Assembly: GCF_023156195.1 (NCBI RefSeq)
Contig: NZ_JAKUKA010000001.1
Coordinates: 6,322,125-6,386,124 of the forward strand
Length of the DNA stretch: 64,000 nucleotides
Direction: 5' to 3'
Origin: Chitinophaga sedimenti
GTDB taxonomy: Bacteria > Bacteroidota > Bacteroidia > Chitinophagales > Chitinophagaceae
Part shown: positions 19,495-30,907 of the stretch, piece by piece
Numbering within the stretch: position 1 is the stretch's first letter
Layout of the letters: each line of letters opens with the position of its first letter
Translations under genes and position numbers: made by a program
The notes under the pieces: generated by a model
The model's input: the letters and a program-made list of their open reading frames with translations, nothing else
The model's database searches: none
Told to the model about the DNA's origin: nothing

Positions 19495-20616
19495 ATGATA
19501 AGCTACTGGGAACAGCAAAGTCTGCTGCAATACGACGATATCATCCTGGGGGCGGCATTACGGGCCTGTCCACCGCCATCACGCTCAAAGAGCGGCATCC
19601 CCGCCGCCGCATTGCAGTGATGGAGCGGGGTGTACTGCCTACGGGGGCGAGTACACGAAACGCCGGTTTCGCCTGTATTGGCAGTCTTACCGAAATACTG
19701 GCCGACCTCCAATTCATGCCCGCAGCCGATATCGTAAACCTCGTAGCCCTGCGCAAAGCAGGTCTTCACCTGCTTCGCGAACGCCTTGGTGACGAACGGA
19801 TTGGTTACCGGGAAAATGGCAGTTATGAACTGCTCTCCGATAAAGAATTGCCGGCCCTCGACCGTATAGATGAAGTGAATCAAATGCTGTGGCCTATCCC
19901 GGGTGTGCCGGCCTACCTGCGTGCCGATGAAAAGATCAAACCTTTCGGATTCAATACCAAAGCCTTAATCGAAAATAACTGCGAAGGAGAACTGCATACC
20001 GGTAAAATGATGCGTGCGCTCATCGACCTGGCCATTGAAAAAGGCGTAGAGATCAAAACCGGCTGTGAGGTCCTGGGGTACGAAGAAACAGGCGATGGGG
20101 CAGAAGTGGTGGTACAACGTTCATGGTTGCACGAAACAATAAGTTTTAATGCCGGGAGACTGGCCATTTGTACGAATGCTTTCGCCAAACAGTTGCTGCC
20201 GGCGGAAGATGTTACACCGGGCCGCGGGCAGGTGTTGATTACCAAGCCTATACCCGGCCTGCCTTTCAGAGGTGTATATCATTTTGATGAGGGGTACTAC
20301 TATTTCCGCGAACTGGATGGCCGCATCCTTTTTGGTGGCGGCCGCAACCTCGATTTTGCCGGCGAAACCACCACGGAACTGGCGCTTAATGCGCGCATTC
20401 AGTCCCAGTTGGAGGAAAAACTTCGTACCGTGATTATTCCCTGGTATTCCCTTTACTGTAGATATGCGCTGGTCGGGTATTATGGCCTTCGGCGCAACGA
20501 AAAGACCAATCGTAAAGCGGCTGTCAGACCACTTGTTCGTGGCTGCCCGCATGGGTGGCATGGGCGTAGCAATCGGCTCCGCTGTAGCAAAGCAGCTGGC
20601 CGACCTGATGGACTAA
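19495..20616 (+). CDS. FAD-dependent oxidoreductase, D-amino-acid oxidase/glycine oxidase type (two frameshifts)
   Basis: DAO-family flavoenzyme. The N-terminal dinucleotide fold 'YDDIILGGGITGLSTAITLK' appears after adding one G to the run at 19548-19552. 'PTGASTRNAGFACIGSLTE' is the second FAD/substrate loop. The Gly-rich C-terminal end 'RMGGMGVAIGSAVAKQLADL' appears after removing one C at 20439-20445 (CCCTGG for CCTGG). The repaired protein has 373 residues. DAO enzymes oxidise amines or D-amino acids to imines; the substrate is not visible. No signal peptide. Confidence 0.82.
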
Positions 20617-20697
20617 ATTCACAAATACTGATTGGTTATTAACAGCGACTTGTAAGCGTGGAGGGGATCGATTAAATTTAGCTAATTCCTTTCCCAT

Positions 20698-23077
20698 ATG
20701 AAAAAGATCTATGCCGTGCTGGTGGCCATCGCCAGCACTTTCCCAGTAAGTGCGCAAACGAATAAGCTGTGGTACAAACAGCCGGCGGCCGACTGGCTGC
20801 AGGCACTTCCCGTTGGCAATGGCCGCATGGGGGCCATGGTATATGGGCGGCCGGATAGAGAAATCATCCAGTTGAACGAAGAAAGCGTATGGGGCGGATT
20901 GAAGTTTAACGATGCCAATCCCAATGCATACAAGGTGTTGGATAGTCTTCGTCAGCTCCTGTTTGCGGAAAAAATAAAGAAGCACAGGACCTGGCGCAGG
21001 CGAATTTTGTGGCCGTTACCAGCGAAAATGGGAGTGAGGTGGCGCGCAACTTCCGCTCCATGCAAACCCTGATGAACCTCAATATTGATTATGGGTTCAC
21101 TGACTTTACGAACTACCGCCGCGAACTCGATATTATCAATGGCGTGGCGACGGCGACTTTCACACATAATGGTGTACAATACACGGAGGAAGTAATTGCG
21201 TCTGCTCCTGATAATGTGATCGCTGTACGCATTTCCGCCAGCAAACCCGGCGCACTGAACGCTACGCTGTACCTCGACCGGCCCGATACGAAAGACACAT
21301 CACGGCATTATGTGGATTGCACCACGCGCAGCCTGAGTAATAACCTGCTGCTGTTGTCCGGGCAGATCAATGATAAAAATACCACGACCAAACGCGGCCC
21401 GGAAGGTTTGCACATGAAATTTGCGGGGGCGGTGCAGGTGGTGAATACCGGTGGTAAAATGAGCCGGACGAAGGATGCGCTGAAGGCCGAGGGCGCCGAA
21501 GCGCTCGTGTTGTACATCAGGGCGCCACGAACTATGACTTTGCGAAGTTGGATATTAACCGTGGCGTGGATCCCGTGGCGAAAGTGCTGCAACTGATCAA
21601 TCTATCTAAAATAAAACCCTATGCGGCGTTAAGAGCGAAGCACATCGCCGATCATGCACCGATCATGCAAAGGGTGCAACTTTCTTTGGGCGATAATAAA
21701 ACAGAAGTGCCGACCGACGAGCGCCTCGCCAATGTAAAAAATGGGGTGGAAGACCGGGAGCTCATCACCCTTTATTATCAATATGGAAGATACCTGCTGC
21801 TGGGTAGTTCGCGCCGTCCCGGCCTGTTGCCGGCCAACCTGCAGGGCGTCTGGAACAATCATATAGATGCGCCGTGGAATGCGGACTTTCATACCAACAT
21901 CAACCTGCAGATGAATTACTGGCCCGCGGAAATGTGTAACCTTACCGAAACCACCGCTCCGCTGTTTGCGTTCATGAACAACCTGCGCGAACAGGGCCGC
22001 ATCACGGCAAAGAAAATGTACAATGCCCGCGGCTGGGTGGTACATCATTGCACCGACGCTTTCGGCAAAACCGGGGTACAGGCCAATGCGGCCTTCGGCA
22101 CGTTCCCGCTGGCCAGCGCCACGGATGTGCCTGCATTTTTATGATCACTTCGCGTTTACCCAGGACTATATGTTCCTGAAACAAAACGCCTATCCCATCA
22201 TGAAAGAGCATGCACTGTTCATCGAAGATTACCTGGTGAAAAGTCCGGAAGGTTACCTGGTAACCGCTCCCGGATCATCCCCCGAAAACAAATACAAACA
22301 CCCGGTAACCGGCGAGCCTACCGGTATTTCATACGGCCCTACCATGGATAACCAGATCGTGCGTGAGTTCCGGGCAAGTGCATCGAAGCGGCCACGATCC
22401 TGCGCACCGATTCCGCATCGGTAGCCAAATGGAAAGATATCATATCGCAGTTGCCCCCGACGAAACTCACCACCGACGGGCGTATCATGGAATGGATAAA
22501 GGATTATGCGGAAGTGGACCCCGGCCACCGGCACATCTCGCATTTGTTTGGGCTGCATCCGGGTACACAGATTTCAGAACAAACACCATCGTTGTTTGAA
22601 GGCGCACGGCGCACGCTGGCGACCCGTTTAAGCAGCGGCGGCGGACATACAGGCTGGAGCCGCGCTTGGATCATCAACTTTTATGCACGGTTGAAAGATG
22701 GCGCCAAAGTGAGCGAGCACCTGCAACTGTTGTTCACGAAATCAACCTTAACTAACTTGTTTGATACGCACCCACCGTTCCAGATCGATGGGAACTTTGG
22801 CAGCACGGCAGGCATTACGGAGGCGCTGTTACAAAGCCATACCAATTTCCCGGAGTTATTACCCGCACTGCCACCATCATGGAAAGAGGGAAAGGTGAGT
22901 GGTTTGCGCGCCCGCGGTGGCTTTGAAGTAACCATGGAATGGAAGGACGGGGAACTGCAGAAGGCGAAGATCACCGCGATGACAGGCAACAATACCATTA
23001 TCAAGTATAAAGACAAACTCTTCCCCGTGTCGCTGCCTAAAGGACAGTCGATAGAACTGGGAGATCAACTGAAATAA
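20698..23077 (+). CDS. Secreted GH95 alpha-L-fucosidase/galactosidase (four frameshifts)
   Basis: Large glycosidase with a signal peptide (residues 1-19, ending 'FPVSAQ'). The N-terminal GH95 beta-sandwich begins 'KLWYKQPAADWLQALPVGNG'. The (alpha/alpha)6 barrel contains 'HTNINLQMNYWPAEM' with the Asn-x-Asn catalytic pair, 'GRIMEWIKDYAEVDPGHRHI' with the expected acid Glu, and 'FQIDGNFGSTAGITEALL' with the expected Asp. Frame breaks: A-run near 20970-20975, G-run near 21529-21531, near 22120-22128 (CCACGG where CCTGG fits), and 22370-22373 (CCGG for CCTGG). Repair gives 793 residues. It precedes a GH29 fucosidase by 9 bases, so the two probably act together on fucosylated glycans. Confidence 0.9.
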
Positions 23078-23086
23078 ACACCACGC

Positions 23087-24563
23087 ATGAAGACAACGAT
23101 CCGGAACATTTTGCTTGGCCTGGCCCTGTTACCCGCCACTGCCGAAGCCCAGAAGCGCTATGAGCCTACCTGGGAATCTATTGACAGCCGCCCCGTGCCG
23201 GCCTGGTTTGAGAATGCCAAGTTCGGCATCTTCATTCACTGGGGTGTATACTCCGTGCCCGCCTGGGCGCCGAAAGGCGTGTATTCCGAATGGTACCAGT
23301 ACTGGTTGCAGAACAGGCAGGTATTCGGGAATAACAATCCCAACAAGGATGTGGTATACAATTATCACAAGAAACGTTTTGGCGAAAACTACTCCTATTA
23401 CAATTTTGCCGATGAATTTAAGGTAGAAGACTATGATCCCAACGCCGGGCAAAACTGCTGGAGAAATCCGGCGCCAAATACGTGGTGCTCACTTCCAAAC
23501 ACCACGACGGGTTCGCGTTATGGCCCAGCAAAGAGGCCAGCAAGGCATTTGGCCGTCCGTGGAATGCCATGGAGTCTGCCGCCAAACGCGATGTGCTGGG
23601 CGAATTGACCAGCGCCGTGAAGAAAACCGGTGTGAAGATGGGCTATTACTATTCCCTGTACGAATGGTACAATCCCGTTTATAAATCAGGCAATTATAAT
23701 AAATATGTGGATGAACATATGTTCCCGCAGATCAGGGAATTGGTGAACAACTACCACCCCGATATCATCTGGACCGACGGGGAATGGGACCAGAGCGATA
23801 CCACCTGGAAAGCCCGCGACATTATCGCCTGGATGTATAACGACAGTCCCGTGAAAGACAACATTGTGATCAATGACCGCTGGGGTAAAGGTATCCGCCA
23901 GAAGCACGGCGGCTTTTACACCACCGAGTATGAAGCCGGAGCCAGCTTTTCGCGCCCCTGGGAAGAGTGCCGCGGTATGGGCTTTTCATTCGGATATAAC
24001 AGGAATGAAGACATAGAGGACTATAACTCTGCGCAGGCCCCTGGTATTGCTGCTCACCGACATCGTAAGCAGTGGCGGCAACCTGCTCCCGGACATCGGT
24101 CCTGACGCACACGGTAAAATTCCGCCCATCATGCAGGAGCGCCTGTTACAGATTGGCAAATGGCTGGACGTGAACGGAGAAGCCATTTACGGCACGCGCA
24201 AATGGAAAAACACCGTACAGTGGTCGGCCGGTGACCGTAACTGGAAGCAGAAACCCGGATATGCAAGCGGGGAGTATATCTTAAAACAGACAACCAACCC
24301 GGATCCCGGGTTCGCTGTGAAACAGGCCTTCTTTACCACGAAAGACAATAACCTGTACGCCATTACACCACTGCTGCCCGAAGGCAAATTTCCTGAAAGC
24401 GGTACAACCGGCAGCCAATACCACGGTAACTTTGCTCGGTTCCACCAAAAAAATAGGCTGGAAGAGGGTAAAGGACGGTATCGAGCTGGACGTGCCGAAG
24501 ATGACGGCCAAGGAGCTCCCCGGGGAATACGCTTACACATTCAAAATAACGAACGCGAAATAA
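23087..24563 (+). CDS. Secreted GH29 alpha-L-fucosidase, second copy (three frameshifts)
   Basis: Signal peptide ends near 'ATAEAQ' (residue 22). GH29 motifs: 'FGIFIHWGVYSVPAWAPKG', 'VVLTSKHHDGFALWPS', 'PDIIWTDGEWDQSD' with the nucleophile Asp, and 'GGNLLPDIGPDAHGKIP'. A beta-sandwich C-terminal domain follows. It differs clearly from the GH29 at 6545 (WTDGEW versus WFDGDW, and a longer N-terminal loop), so it is not a recent duplicate. Frame breaks: 23444-23447 (CCGG for CCTGG), 24037-24044 (CCCCTGG for CCCTGG) and a T-run at 24389-24391. Repair gives 491 residues. Confidence 0.92.
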
Positions 24564-24565
24564 CG

Positions 24566-24590
24566 AAAAAGGGAGCCTGGCTCCCTTTTT
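24566..24590 (+). terminator. Rho-independent terminator
   Basis: AAAAAGGGAGC (24566-24576) and GCTCCCTTTTT (24580-24590) with a 3-nt loop. It ends the GH95-GH29 operon. Confidence 0.85.
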
Positions 24591-24633
24591 CATTCCATCC
24601 ATGGAAAAAGAATAAAAAAACAATAAGGGTATA

Positions 24634-24661
24634 TTGTACGTTTAAAATTTATACTATCTTG
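24634..24661 (+). promoter_or_regulatory. Possible promoter of the xylose genes
   Basis: TTG at 24634-24636, an 18-base spacer and TATCTTG at 24655-24661. The -7 element is one T short of TAnnTTTG, which could be a real variant or a homopolymer error. Confidence 0.35.
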
Positions 24662-24709
24662 AAAGCCTAAAAATCTATTCCAATTACCACGTTCAATGAA
24701 AAAATAAAC

Positions 24710-26380
24710 ATGAACAGCTCTTTGCACTTCTACGACTACCTGGTTTTTCTATTTTATTTTATTGTGGTGGCGGGTTACGGTTTCTTCATCTATAGAAGGA
24801 AGAAAAAAGCCACTGCCGATACCAAAGACTTTTTCCTTGCCGAGGGCTCCCTTACCTGGTGGGCCATTGGCGCGTCACTGATCGCCTCCAACATTTCCGC
24901 GGAGCAGTTCATCGGCATGTCCGGCAACGGCTTTTCCATTGGTCTGGCGATTTCCACTTATGAGTGGATGGCAGCGGCTACACTGATCGTGGTAGCTGTT
25001 TTCTTTCTGCCCATCTACCTGAAAAACAAGATTTACACGATGCCGCAATTCCTATCGAAGCGGTATAACGAAACGGTAAGTTTGATCATGGCTGCGTTCT
25101 GGCTGGTATTGTACGTGGTGGTGAACCTCACGTCTATCCTGTACCTGGGCGCGCTGGCGATTACGACCATTTCGGGTATCAACTTTTATGTGTGTATGAC
25201 GCTGCTGGCGGTGTTCGCCATTTTCATCACGCTGGGCGGTATGAAGGTAATTGGATATACAGATGTAATCCGGTGTTTTTCCTGATCCTGGGCGGTTTGG
25301 CCACAACTTACCTCGCGTTGAACCTGGTAGGCGATTCGTTTGGTACGCCTGGTACGGTGAACGGTTTTAACCAGATCATGTCGCAGGCGCCCGATCATTT
25401 CCATATGATTTTGGGTAAGGAGGATAAGAATTTCCTGTCGCTGCCGGGACTATCGGTGCTTATTGGCGGTATGTGGATTATTAACCTGAACTATTGGGGC
25501 TGTAACCAGTACATCACACAGCGTGCGCTGGGCGCGGACCTGAAGACCGCCCGCAACGGCCTGCTGTTCGCCGGTTTCCTGAAACTGCTGATGCCAATCA
25601 TCGTGGTACTCCCCGGTATCGCCGCTTATGTGCTGCACCAGAAAGGTTTATTGCAGGCTGAAATGCTGAAAGATGGCAAACTGAACCAGGATAATGCCTA
25701 TCCCGTGTTATTGAACATGTTGCCCATCGGTCTGAAAGGTTTGTCCTTCGCTGCCCTCACGGCCGCGGTAGTGGCTTCGCTGGCCGGTAAAGCCAATTCA
25801 ATCGCGACCATCTACTCGTTAGATATCTACCAGAAATTAATCAAGAAAGATGCTTCAGAACAGGATGTAGTGAAGATGGGCCGTATCGTGGTGATCGTAA
25901 CCATGATATTCGCCATCGTGATCTCTAACTTCACGGGCATCGATAAAGAAGGTGGTTTCCAGTTTATCCAGGAGTACACCGGCTTTGTGTCGCCGGGTGT
26001 GTTCGCGATGTTTATCCGGGCTTCTTCTGGAAGAGAACTACTTCAAGAGCCGCGCTGTTCGCTATGATTGGCGGCCTGGCCCTTTCCTTTATCCTGAAAT
26101 TCTTACCAGGATGGATCGATCTTGCTCCTTTATACGACATTGCCCTCGCTGCTCCGAATAAAGCAGGCGTGTACGAAATTCCGTTTATCGACCGTATGGG
26201 TATCGTGTTTGTGTTCTGTGTGCTGGGTATGGTGATTATTTCACTGGCCGATCCGAAGAGCAAAAACAACCCGAAAGGCTGGAAGTGGATGCTTCGATGT
26301 TCAAAACATCACCGGCATTTACGTTTGGGGCCATTGTCACGGCTTGTATCCTGATCGCGCTCTACACCATATTTTGGTAA
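24710..26380 (+). CDS. Sodium/sugar symporter of the SSS family, SGLT type (three frameshifts)
   Basis: Inner-membrane Na+-coupled sugar importer. About 13-14 hydrophobic segments are visible. It begins 'YDYLVFLFYFIVVAGYGFFI', followed by 'FFLAEGSLTWWAIGASLIAS' and the SGLT signature 'NISAEQFIGMSGNGFSIGLA'. 'MWIINLNYWGCNQYITQRAL' is the sugar/Na+ region. All three frame breaks sit at CCWGG sites: 25270-25273 (CCGG for CCAGG), 26016-26019 (CCGG for CCTGG) and 26279-26282 (CTGG for CCTGG). Repair gives 557 residues. The two genes downstream are xylulokinase and xylose isomerase, so xylose is the likely substrate. Confidence 0.9.
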
Positions 26381-26418
26381 TTTTAACGGTATGATTCGTT
26401 AAATAGTTTCTTAGTCTG

Positions 26419-26468
26419 CGTGTCCCTTTGTATTTTTTCAACCGGAAATACAAAGGGACACGTTTTTT
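26419..26468 (+). terminator. Strong hairpin terminator after the symporter
   Basis: A perfect 17-bp stem, CGTGTCCCTTTGTATTT (26419-26435) with its complement at 26446-26462, followed by six T. It lies between the symporter and xylulokinase genes and would reduce kinase transcription relative to the transporter. Confidence 0.85.
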
Positions 26469-26493
26469 ATTTCGGTTTGATAAATTCTGCGAT

Positions 26494-27970
26494 ATGTATT
26501 TTTAGGACTCGACATCGGTTCTTCCTCTATTAAAGCCGCGCTGCTGGATGCTGTTTCCGGCAAAGCCCGGCCTCGGCCGCCAGCACCGATAAGGAACTGC
26601 CTATTCATGCGCCGCATGCCGACTGGGCCGAACAGGACCCGGAATCGTGGTGGCAGGAAGTACAGAAGGCCGTGGCGCTACTCAGAAAACAACATTCCTT
26701 TGCACCGGCCGATGTAAAAGCCATCGGCATCGCTTACCAGATGCATGGCCTGGTGTGCGTGGATAAAAACCAGCAACCGCTGCGACCGTCGATTATATGG
26801 TGCGACAGCCGCGCCGTTGGCGTGGGCGACAAGGCCTTGCAACACCTGGGCGAGGAGTATGCCCTGCAACATTTACTGAACGCGCCGGGAAACTTTACGG
26901 CCTCTAAACTCCGTTGGGTACGGGAAAACGAGCCGGAAACCTATGCGCTGATCGATAAAATTATGCTCCCGGGCGATTTCATCGCCATGCGCCTCACCGG
27001 AGAAGCCTGTACCACACTTTCGGGCCTTTCCGAAGGCATCTTCTGGGATTTTAAAGAACAAACGCTTTCCCAGCAGCTGCTCGACTTCTACGGCATCGAT
27101 CAGAGCATCCTGTCCAAAGTAGTGCCCACATTCGGTGAGCAGGGACGGGTAACGAAGCAGGCCGCTGCATTACTGGGCATCGCCGAAGGCACGCCGGTAA
27201 CCTACCGCGCCGGTGATCAGCCCAATAACGCCTTTTCCTTAAACGTGCTGCAACCTGGCGAAGCTGCCACTACTGCGGGTACGTCCGGCGTGGTATACGC
27301 GGTGGGCGACCAGCCTGCTTATGATGCGCAAAGCCGCGTGAATTCCTTTATACACGTGAACCATACGAAAGAGCAACCCCGAAATGGCGTGCTGATGTGC
27401 CTCAACGGAACCGGTATACTTAACAGCTGGTTGAAACACCAGGTGAGCGGGGCATCGTACGAAGAAATGAATAATCGTGCCGCCAAAGCGCCACTGGGCG
27501 CGGCCGGATTGCAGGTATATCCGTTTGGTAACGGAGTGGAGCGTATCCTGGCAAACAAGCCTTTCGGTGGCATGATCCGTCATCTGAATTTTAACGTTCA
27601 CCAGCAGGAACACCTGCTGCGCGCGGGACAGGAAGGTATCGTGTATGCACTGACGTATGGGATGGACATTATGCGCGAAATGGGACTGAAGATCGAGCGG
27701 GTGCGGGCCGGTAAGGCGAACATGTTTTTGAGTCCCCTGTTCCGCGAGGCTTTTGCGAATACAGGCAACGTCACCATTGAACTGTACAACACCGACGGGG
27801 CATTGGGTGCTGCACGGGCCGCGGGCGTAGGTTTGGGCTATTATAAAGAGATGCGTGAAGCCTTTAACGGCATGGAGTGCCTGTCGACCATTACCCCCGA
27901 TCCGGCATTACGCGATGCTTACGCACACGTTTACGCAGATTGGAAAGCCGGTCTGCAGGAAATGCTGTAA
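26494..27970 (+). CDS. xylB: Xylulokinase XylB (two frameshifts)
   Basis: FGGY kinase that phosphorylates D-xylulose. Start ATG 26494 leads into 'LGLDIGSSSIKAALLDAV', the phosphate-1 loop, after adding one T at 26499-26503. The second break, at 26567-26570, reads CCGG for CCTGG. Other motifs: 'HADWAEQDPESWWQEV', 'IGIAYQMHGLVCVDKNQQPL', the catalytic Asp in 'YRAGDQPNNAF' and 'GTSGVVYAVGDQ'. Repair gives 492 residues, the usual length. It lies 47 bases upstream of xylA. Confidence 0.92.
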
Positions 27971-28016
27971 TTTGAAGTTTGATTGTCAATAGAACACTTT
28001 AAAATTATAACATATC

Positions 28017-29342
28017 ATGAGTATCACGTTAGGAAACACAGAATACTTTAAAGGTATTGGGCAGGTAAAGTACGAAGGCCCGCAATCCGACAACCCGTTT
28101 GCTTATAAATGGTACAACCCGGAACATAAGATCAACGGTAAAACCATGAAGGAGCTGTTTAAATTCGCGGTTTCTTACTGGCATACCTTCTGCGGCACCG
28201 GCGGCGATCCTTTTGGTCCAGGTACCAAGGCCTTTCCCTGGTTAATTTCCCCCGATCCTGCGCAGAGTGCAAAAGACAAGATGGATGCAGCTTTTGAGTT
28301 TATCACCAAACTGGACGTGCCGTACTACTGCTTTCACGACATTGACCTGGTGGACGAAGGCGATAGCCTGGCGGAGTACGAAGCCCGCCTGCAGATGATC
28401 GTAGAGTACGCCAAACAGAAGCAGGCGGCCAGTGGCGTAAAGCTGCTCTGGGGAACCGCGAATGTGTTCAGCAACCCACGTTACATGAACGGCGCCTCCA
28501 CCAATCCCGACTTTTCGGTGGTAGCCTACGCCGGCACGCAGATTAAAAATGCCATGGACGCTACGATAGCGCTGGGCGGTGAAAACTATGTGTTCTGGGG
28601 CGGCCGCGAGGGGTACATGACCCTCCTGAACACCGACATGAAACGCGAACAGGAGCACCTGGCGCGCTTCCGGCTATGGGCCGCGATTACGCCCGCAAAC
28701 AGGGCTTTAAAGGCACGTTTTCATTGAGCCGAAGCCCTGCGAGCCAACCAAACATCAGTACGATTACGATTGCGCTACGGTAATCGGCTTCCTGCGTCAT
28801 TATGGCCTAGATAAAGACTTCAAAATAAATATAGAAGTGAATCACGCGACCCTGGCCGGCCATACCTTCCAGCATGAGCTGCAGACCGCTGCGGATGCCG
28901 GTATGCTGGGAAGCATCGACGCCAACCGCGGCGATTACCAGAATGGATGGGATACCGACCAGTTCCCCAATAACCTGAACGAAATGGTGGAAACCATGCT
29001 CGTGATCCTGGAGGCTGGCGGCTTCGCCGGCGGCGGTGTAAACTTTGATGCGAAGGCGCGCCGAAACTCTACCGACCTGGAAGACCTGTTCCATGCGCAC
29101 ATCGGGGGATCGACAACTTCGCCCGCTCGGCCATTATTGCTGATAAAATACTGCGTGAGTCACCATACAGGCAGTTCCGTAAGGATCGTTACGCTTCGTT
29201 CGATAGTGGCCAGGGTAAAGCGTTTGAGGATGGTAAGCTGACCCTTGAAGACCTCCGCGAGTTTGCGGTAGCTACCGGGGAGCCCAGGCAGATCAGTGGT
29301 CGACAGGAATGGCTGGAAAACCTCGTGAACAAGTATATTTAA
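28017..29342 (+). CDS. xylA: Xylose isomerase XylA (three frameshifts)
   Basis: Metal-dependent isomerase, D-xylose to D-xylulose, cytoplasmic. Motifs: 'FKFAVSYWHTFCGTGGDPFG', 'YYCFHDIDLVDEGDSLAEYE' with the active-site His and Asp, 'YVFWGGREGYMTLLNTDMKR' with metal-binding Glu, and 'KINIEVNHATLAGHTFQHEL'. Frame breaks: 28670-28673 (CCGG for CCTGG), a T-run at 28713-28716, and the G-run at 29106-29110. Repair gives 442 residues, typical of class II enzymes of Bacteroidota. The next feature is a terminator. Confidence 0.95.
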
Positions 29343-29360
29343 ATTAGTAGCATATGGCTA

Positions 29361-29396
29361 AAAGCGGGGGAGGGGCAACCTTTCCCCGCTTTTTTG
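29361..29396 (+). terminator. Rho-independent terminator
   Basis: AAAGCGGGG (29361-29369) pairs with CCCCGCTTT (29384-29392), followed by more T. It ends the xylose operon. Confidence 0.8.
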
Positions 29397-29591
29397 TTGT
29401 GTTTTTCAAAACATGGACCAAAGAGAAATATTTATCCGTAAACTTTGTTAACGCGTGGAAACTCAATGCTGTATTGCCTTTGGTCGAAGTTTTGGGGTAA
29501 TTGAATGCATTATCTTTTACAGAATTATTGGAGCAATTACCAAAACTTTCTAAAACACTTCGTAATTTAACCGCACAATTCAGGAAAGACA

Positions 29592-30524
29592 ATGGGCTTT
29601 AGCATTAATCGAAATGAAGAAAACGGTTTCTATGTTATCACGTTAAAGGATAATGTTAACAACACACAAGTAGATATCGTTCCGAATTATGGCGCCATGT
29701 TGCATGGTTTTAAAATACAGCACGACGGCAAACCGCTTAACCTGATAGATAACTACGAAAGTCTCGATCAATACACAGAAGAAGTTACCACCAGTTTTAA
29801 AAGCGTAAAACTCAGTCCCTTCGCCTGCCGCCTGAAAGACAGCAGTTACACCTGGGACGGAATAGAATATAACATCGAAAAATCGCCTATCCACGGCCTC
29901 TTGTTCGATGCCAATTTCGAAGTAATTGAAGAGGAGATTACCGCCCGTTACGTATCGATTACCCTCGAGTACGAATACAATGCTGAAGATCCCGGTTATC
30001 CGTTCCCTTTTACTGTGCATGTGCATTACAAACTGATGCCCCGGAACGAGCTGAAAGTGATAACCCGCGTTACAAACCGCCACACAGGCCCCATTCCTGT
30101 AATGGACGGCTGGCATCCTTACTTCACAACAGGTACGCCTGTAGATCAGCTGGAACTGCAGTTCGCATCCAATGAAATCGTTGAGTTCGACAACAGCCTG
30201 ATCCCAACCGGCCGCCTGGTACGCTACAATACATTTAAAAAGCTGACCTCCCTGACCGGGGTAAATATGGATAACTCCTATACCCTCAACTTTATTCAGC
30301 CTCAGCCGCTGTGCCGCCTGTACGATCCGGTCAAGGGCATTACCATCGCGTTGTCGCCGGAGGAAAGCTACCCGATATTACAAGTTTATATACCGCCTCA
30401 CCGCAACAGCATTGCCATTGAGAACCTAAGTGCGCCTCCGGACGCCTTTAACAATGGGATGATGTTAAAACGCCTGGGCGCCGGTAAAAGCACCGATTTC
30501 GTGACCACTGTTAAGGTGAACTGA
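29592..30524 (+). CDS. Aldose 1-epimerase family protein
   Basis: Intact, 310 residues. GalM-like beta-sandwich that interconverts alpha and beta anomers of free sugars. 'IHGLLFDANFEV' has the first catalytic-type His, 'VMDGWHPYFTTG' the second, and 'ALSPEESYPILQVYIPPHRN' the C-terminal Glu region. The classical 'NHxYFNL' motif of GalM is absent, which places it in the broader aldose-epimerase family. Sited behind xylose isomerase, it may supply the right xylose anomer. A separate transcript is likely because a terminator and a 195-base gap precede it. No signal peptide. Confidence 0.85.
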   Translation: MGFSINRNEENGFYVITLKDNVNNTQVDIVPNYGAMLHGFKIQHDGKPLNLIDNYESLDQYTEEVTTSFKSVKLSPFACRLKDSSYTWDGIEYNIEKSPIHGLLFDANFEVIEEEITARYVSITLEYEYNAEDPGYPFPFTVHVHYKLMPRNELKVITRVTNRHTGPIPVMDGWHPYFTTGTPVDQLELQFASNEIVEFDNSLIPTGRLVRYNTFKKLTSLTGVNMDNSYTLNFIQPQPLCRLYDPVKGITIALSPEESYPILQVYIPPHRNSIAIENLSAPPDAFNNGMMLKRLGAGKSTDFVTTVKVN

Positions 30525-30597
30525 TCCGTTTTGGCACGGATTTGGCCTTTGAGAGGGAAGATTACCCCTGATTGTTCACGCTAAAACCTGTGCAGTT

Positions 30598-30783
30598 ATG
30601 GACACTTTAATCATCAAAGGCAGTTGGAACGAAATTAAAGGCAAGCTGAAACAGCTGTACGCCGAATTAACAGACGACGATCTTCTTTTCGAAGAAGGAA
30701 AAGAGGATCGGCTTATCGGGCGCATCCAGATTAAACTTGGTTATTCGCGCGATGAAGTTATTTCACTACTGCGCTCCTTTTAA
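30598..30783 (+). CDS. CsbD-family small protein
   Basis: 61 residues: 'MDTLIIKGSWNEIKGKLKQ' and 'LTDDDLLFEEGKEDRLIGRI' match the CsbD pattern (W-x-x-I-K-G-K-x-x-x-x-W/Y-x-x-L-T-D-D). CsbD proteins are soluble, charged, general-stress-induced proteins of unknown biochemical role. It stands alone with its own terminator 12 bases downstream. Confidence 0.85.
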   Translation: MDTLIIKGSWNEIKGKLKQLYAELTDDDLLFEEGKEDRLIGRIQIKLGYSRDEVISLLRSF

Positions 30784-30794
30784 AAAATTCCATG

Positions 30795-30832
30795 AATCCG
30801 GCCAACTTGAATAAAGTTGGCCGGATTTTTTT
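30795..30832 (+). terminator. Rho-independent terminator
   Basis: AATCCGGCCAACTT (30795-30808) and AAGTTGGCCGGATT (30814-30827), a perfect 14-bp stem, then TTTTT. Confidence 0.9.
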
Positions 30833-30907
30833 GTGATACATTTAACAGCAGGCATTATAACCCCGGCTGCCCTTTAACTATTTTGTAACGAATTTGTTTT
30901 GTTTCAT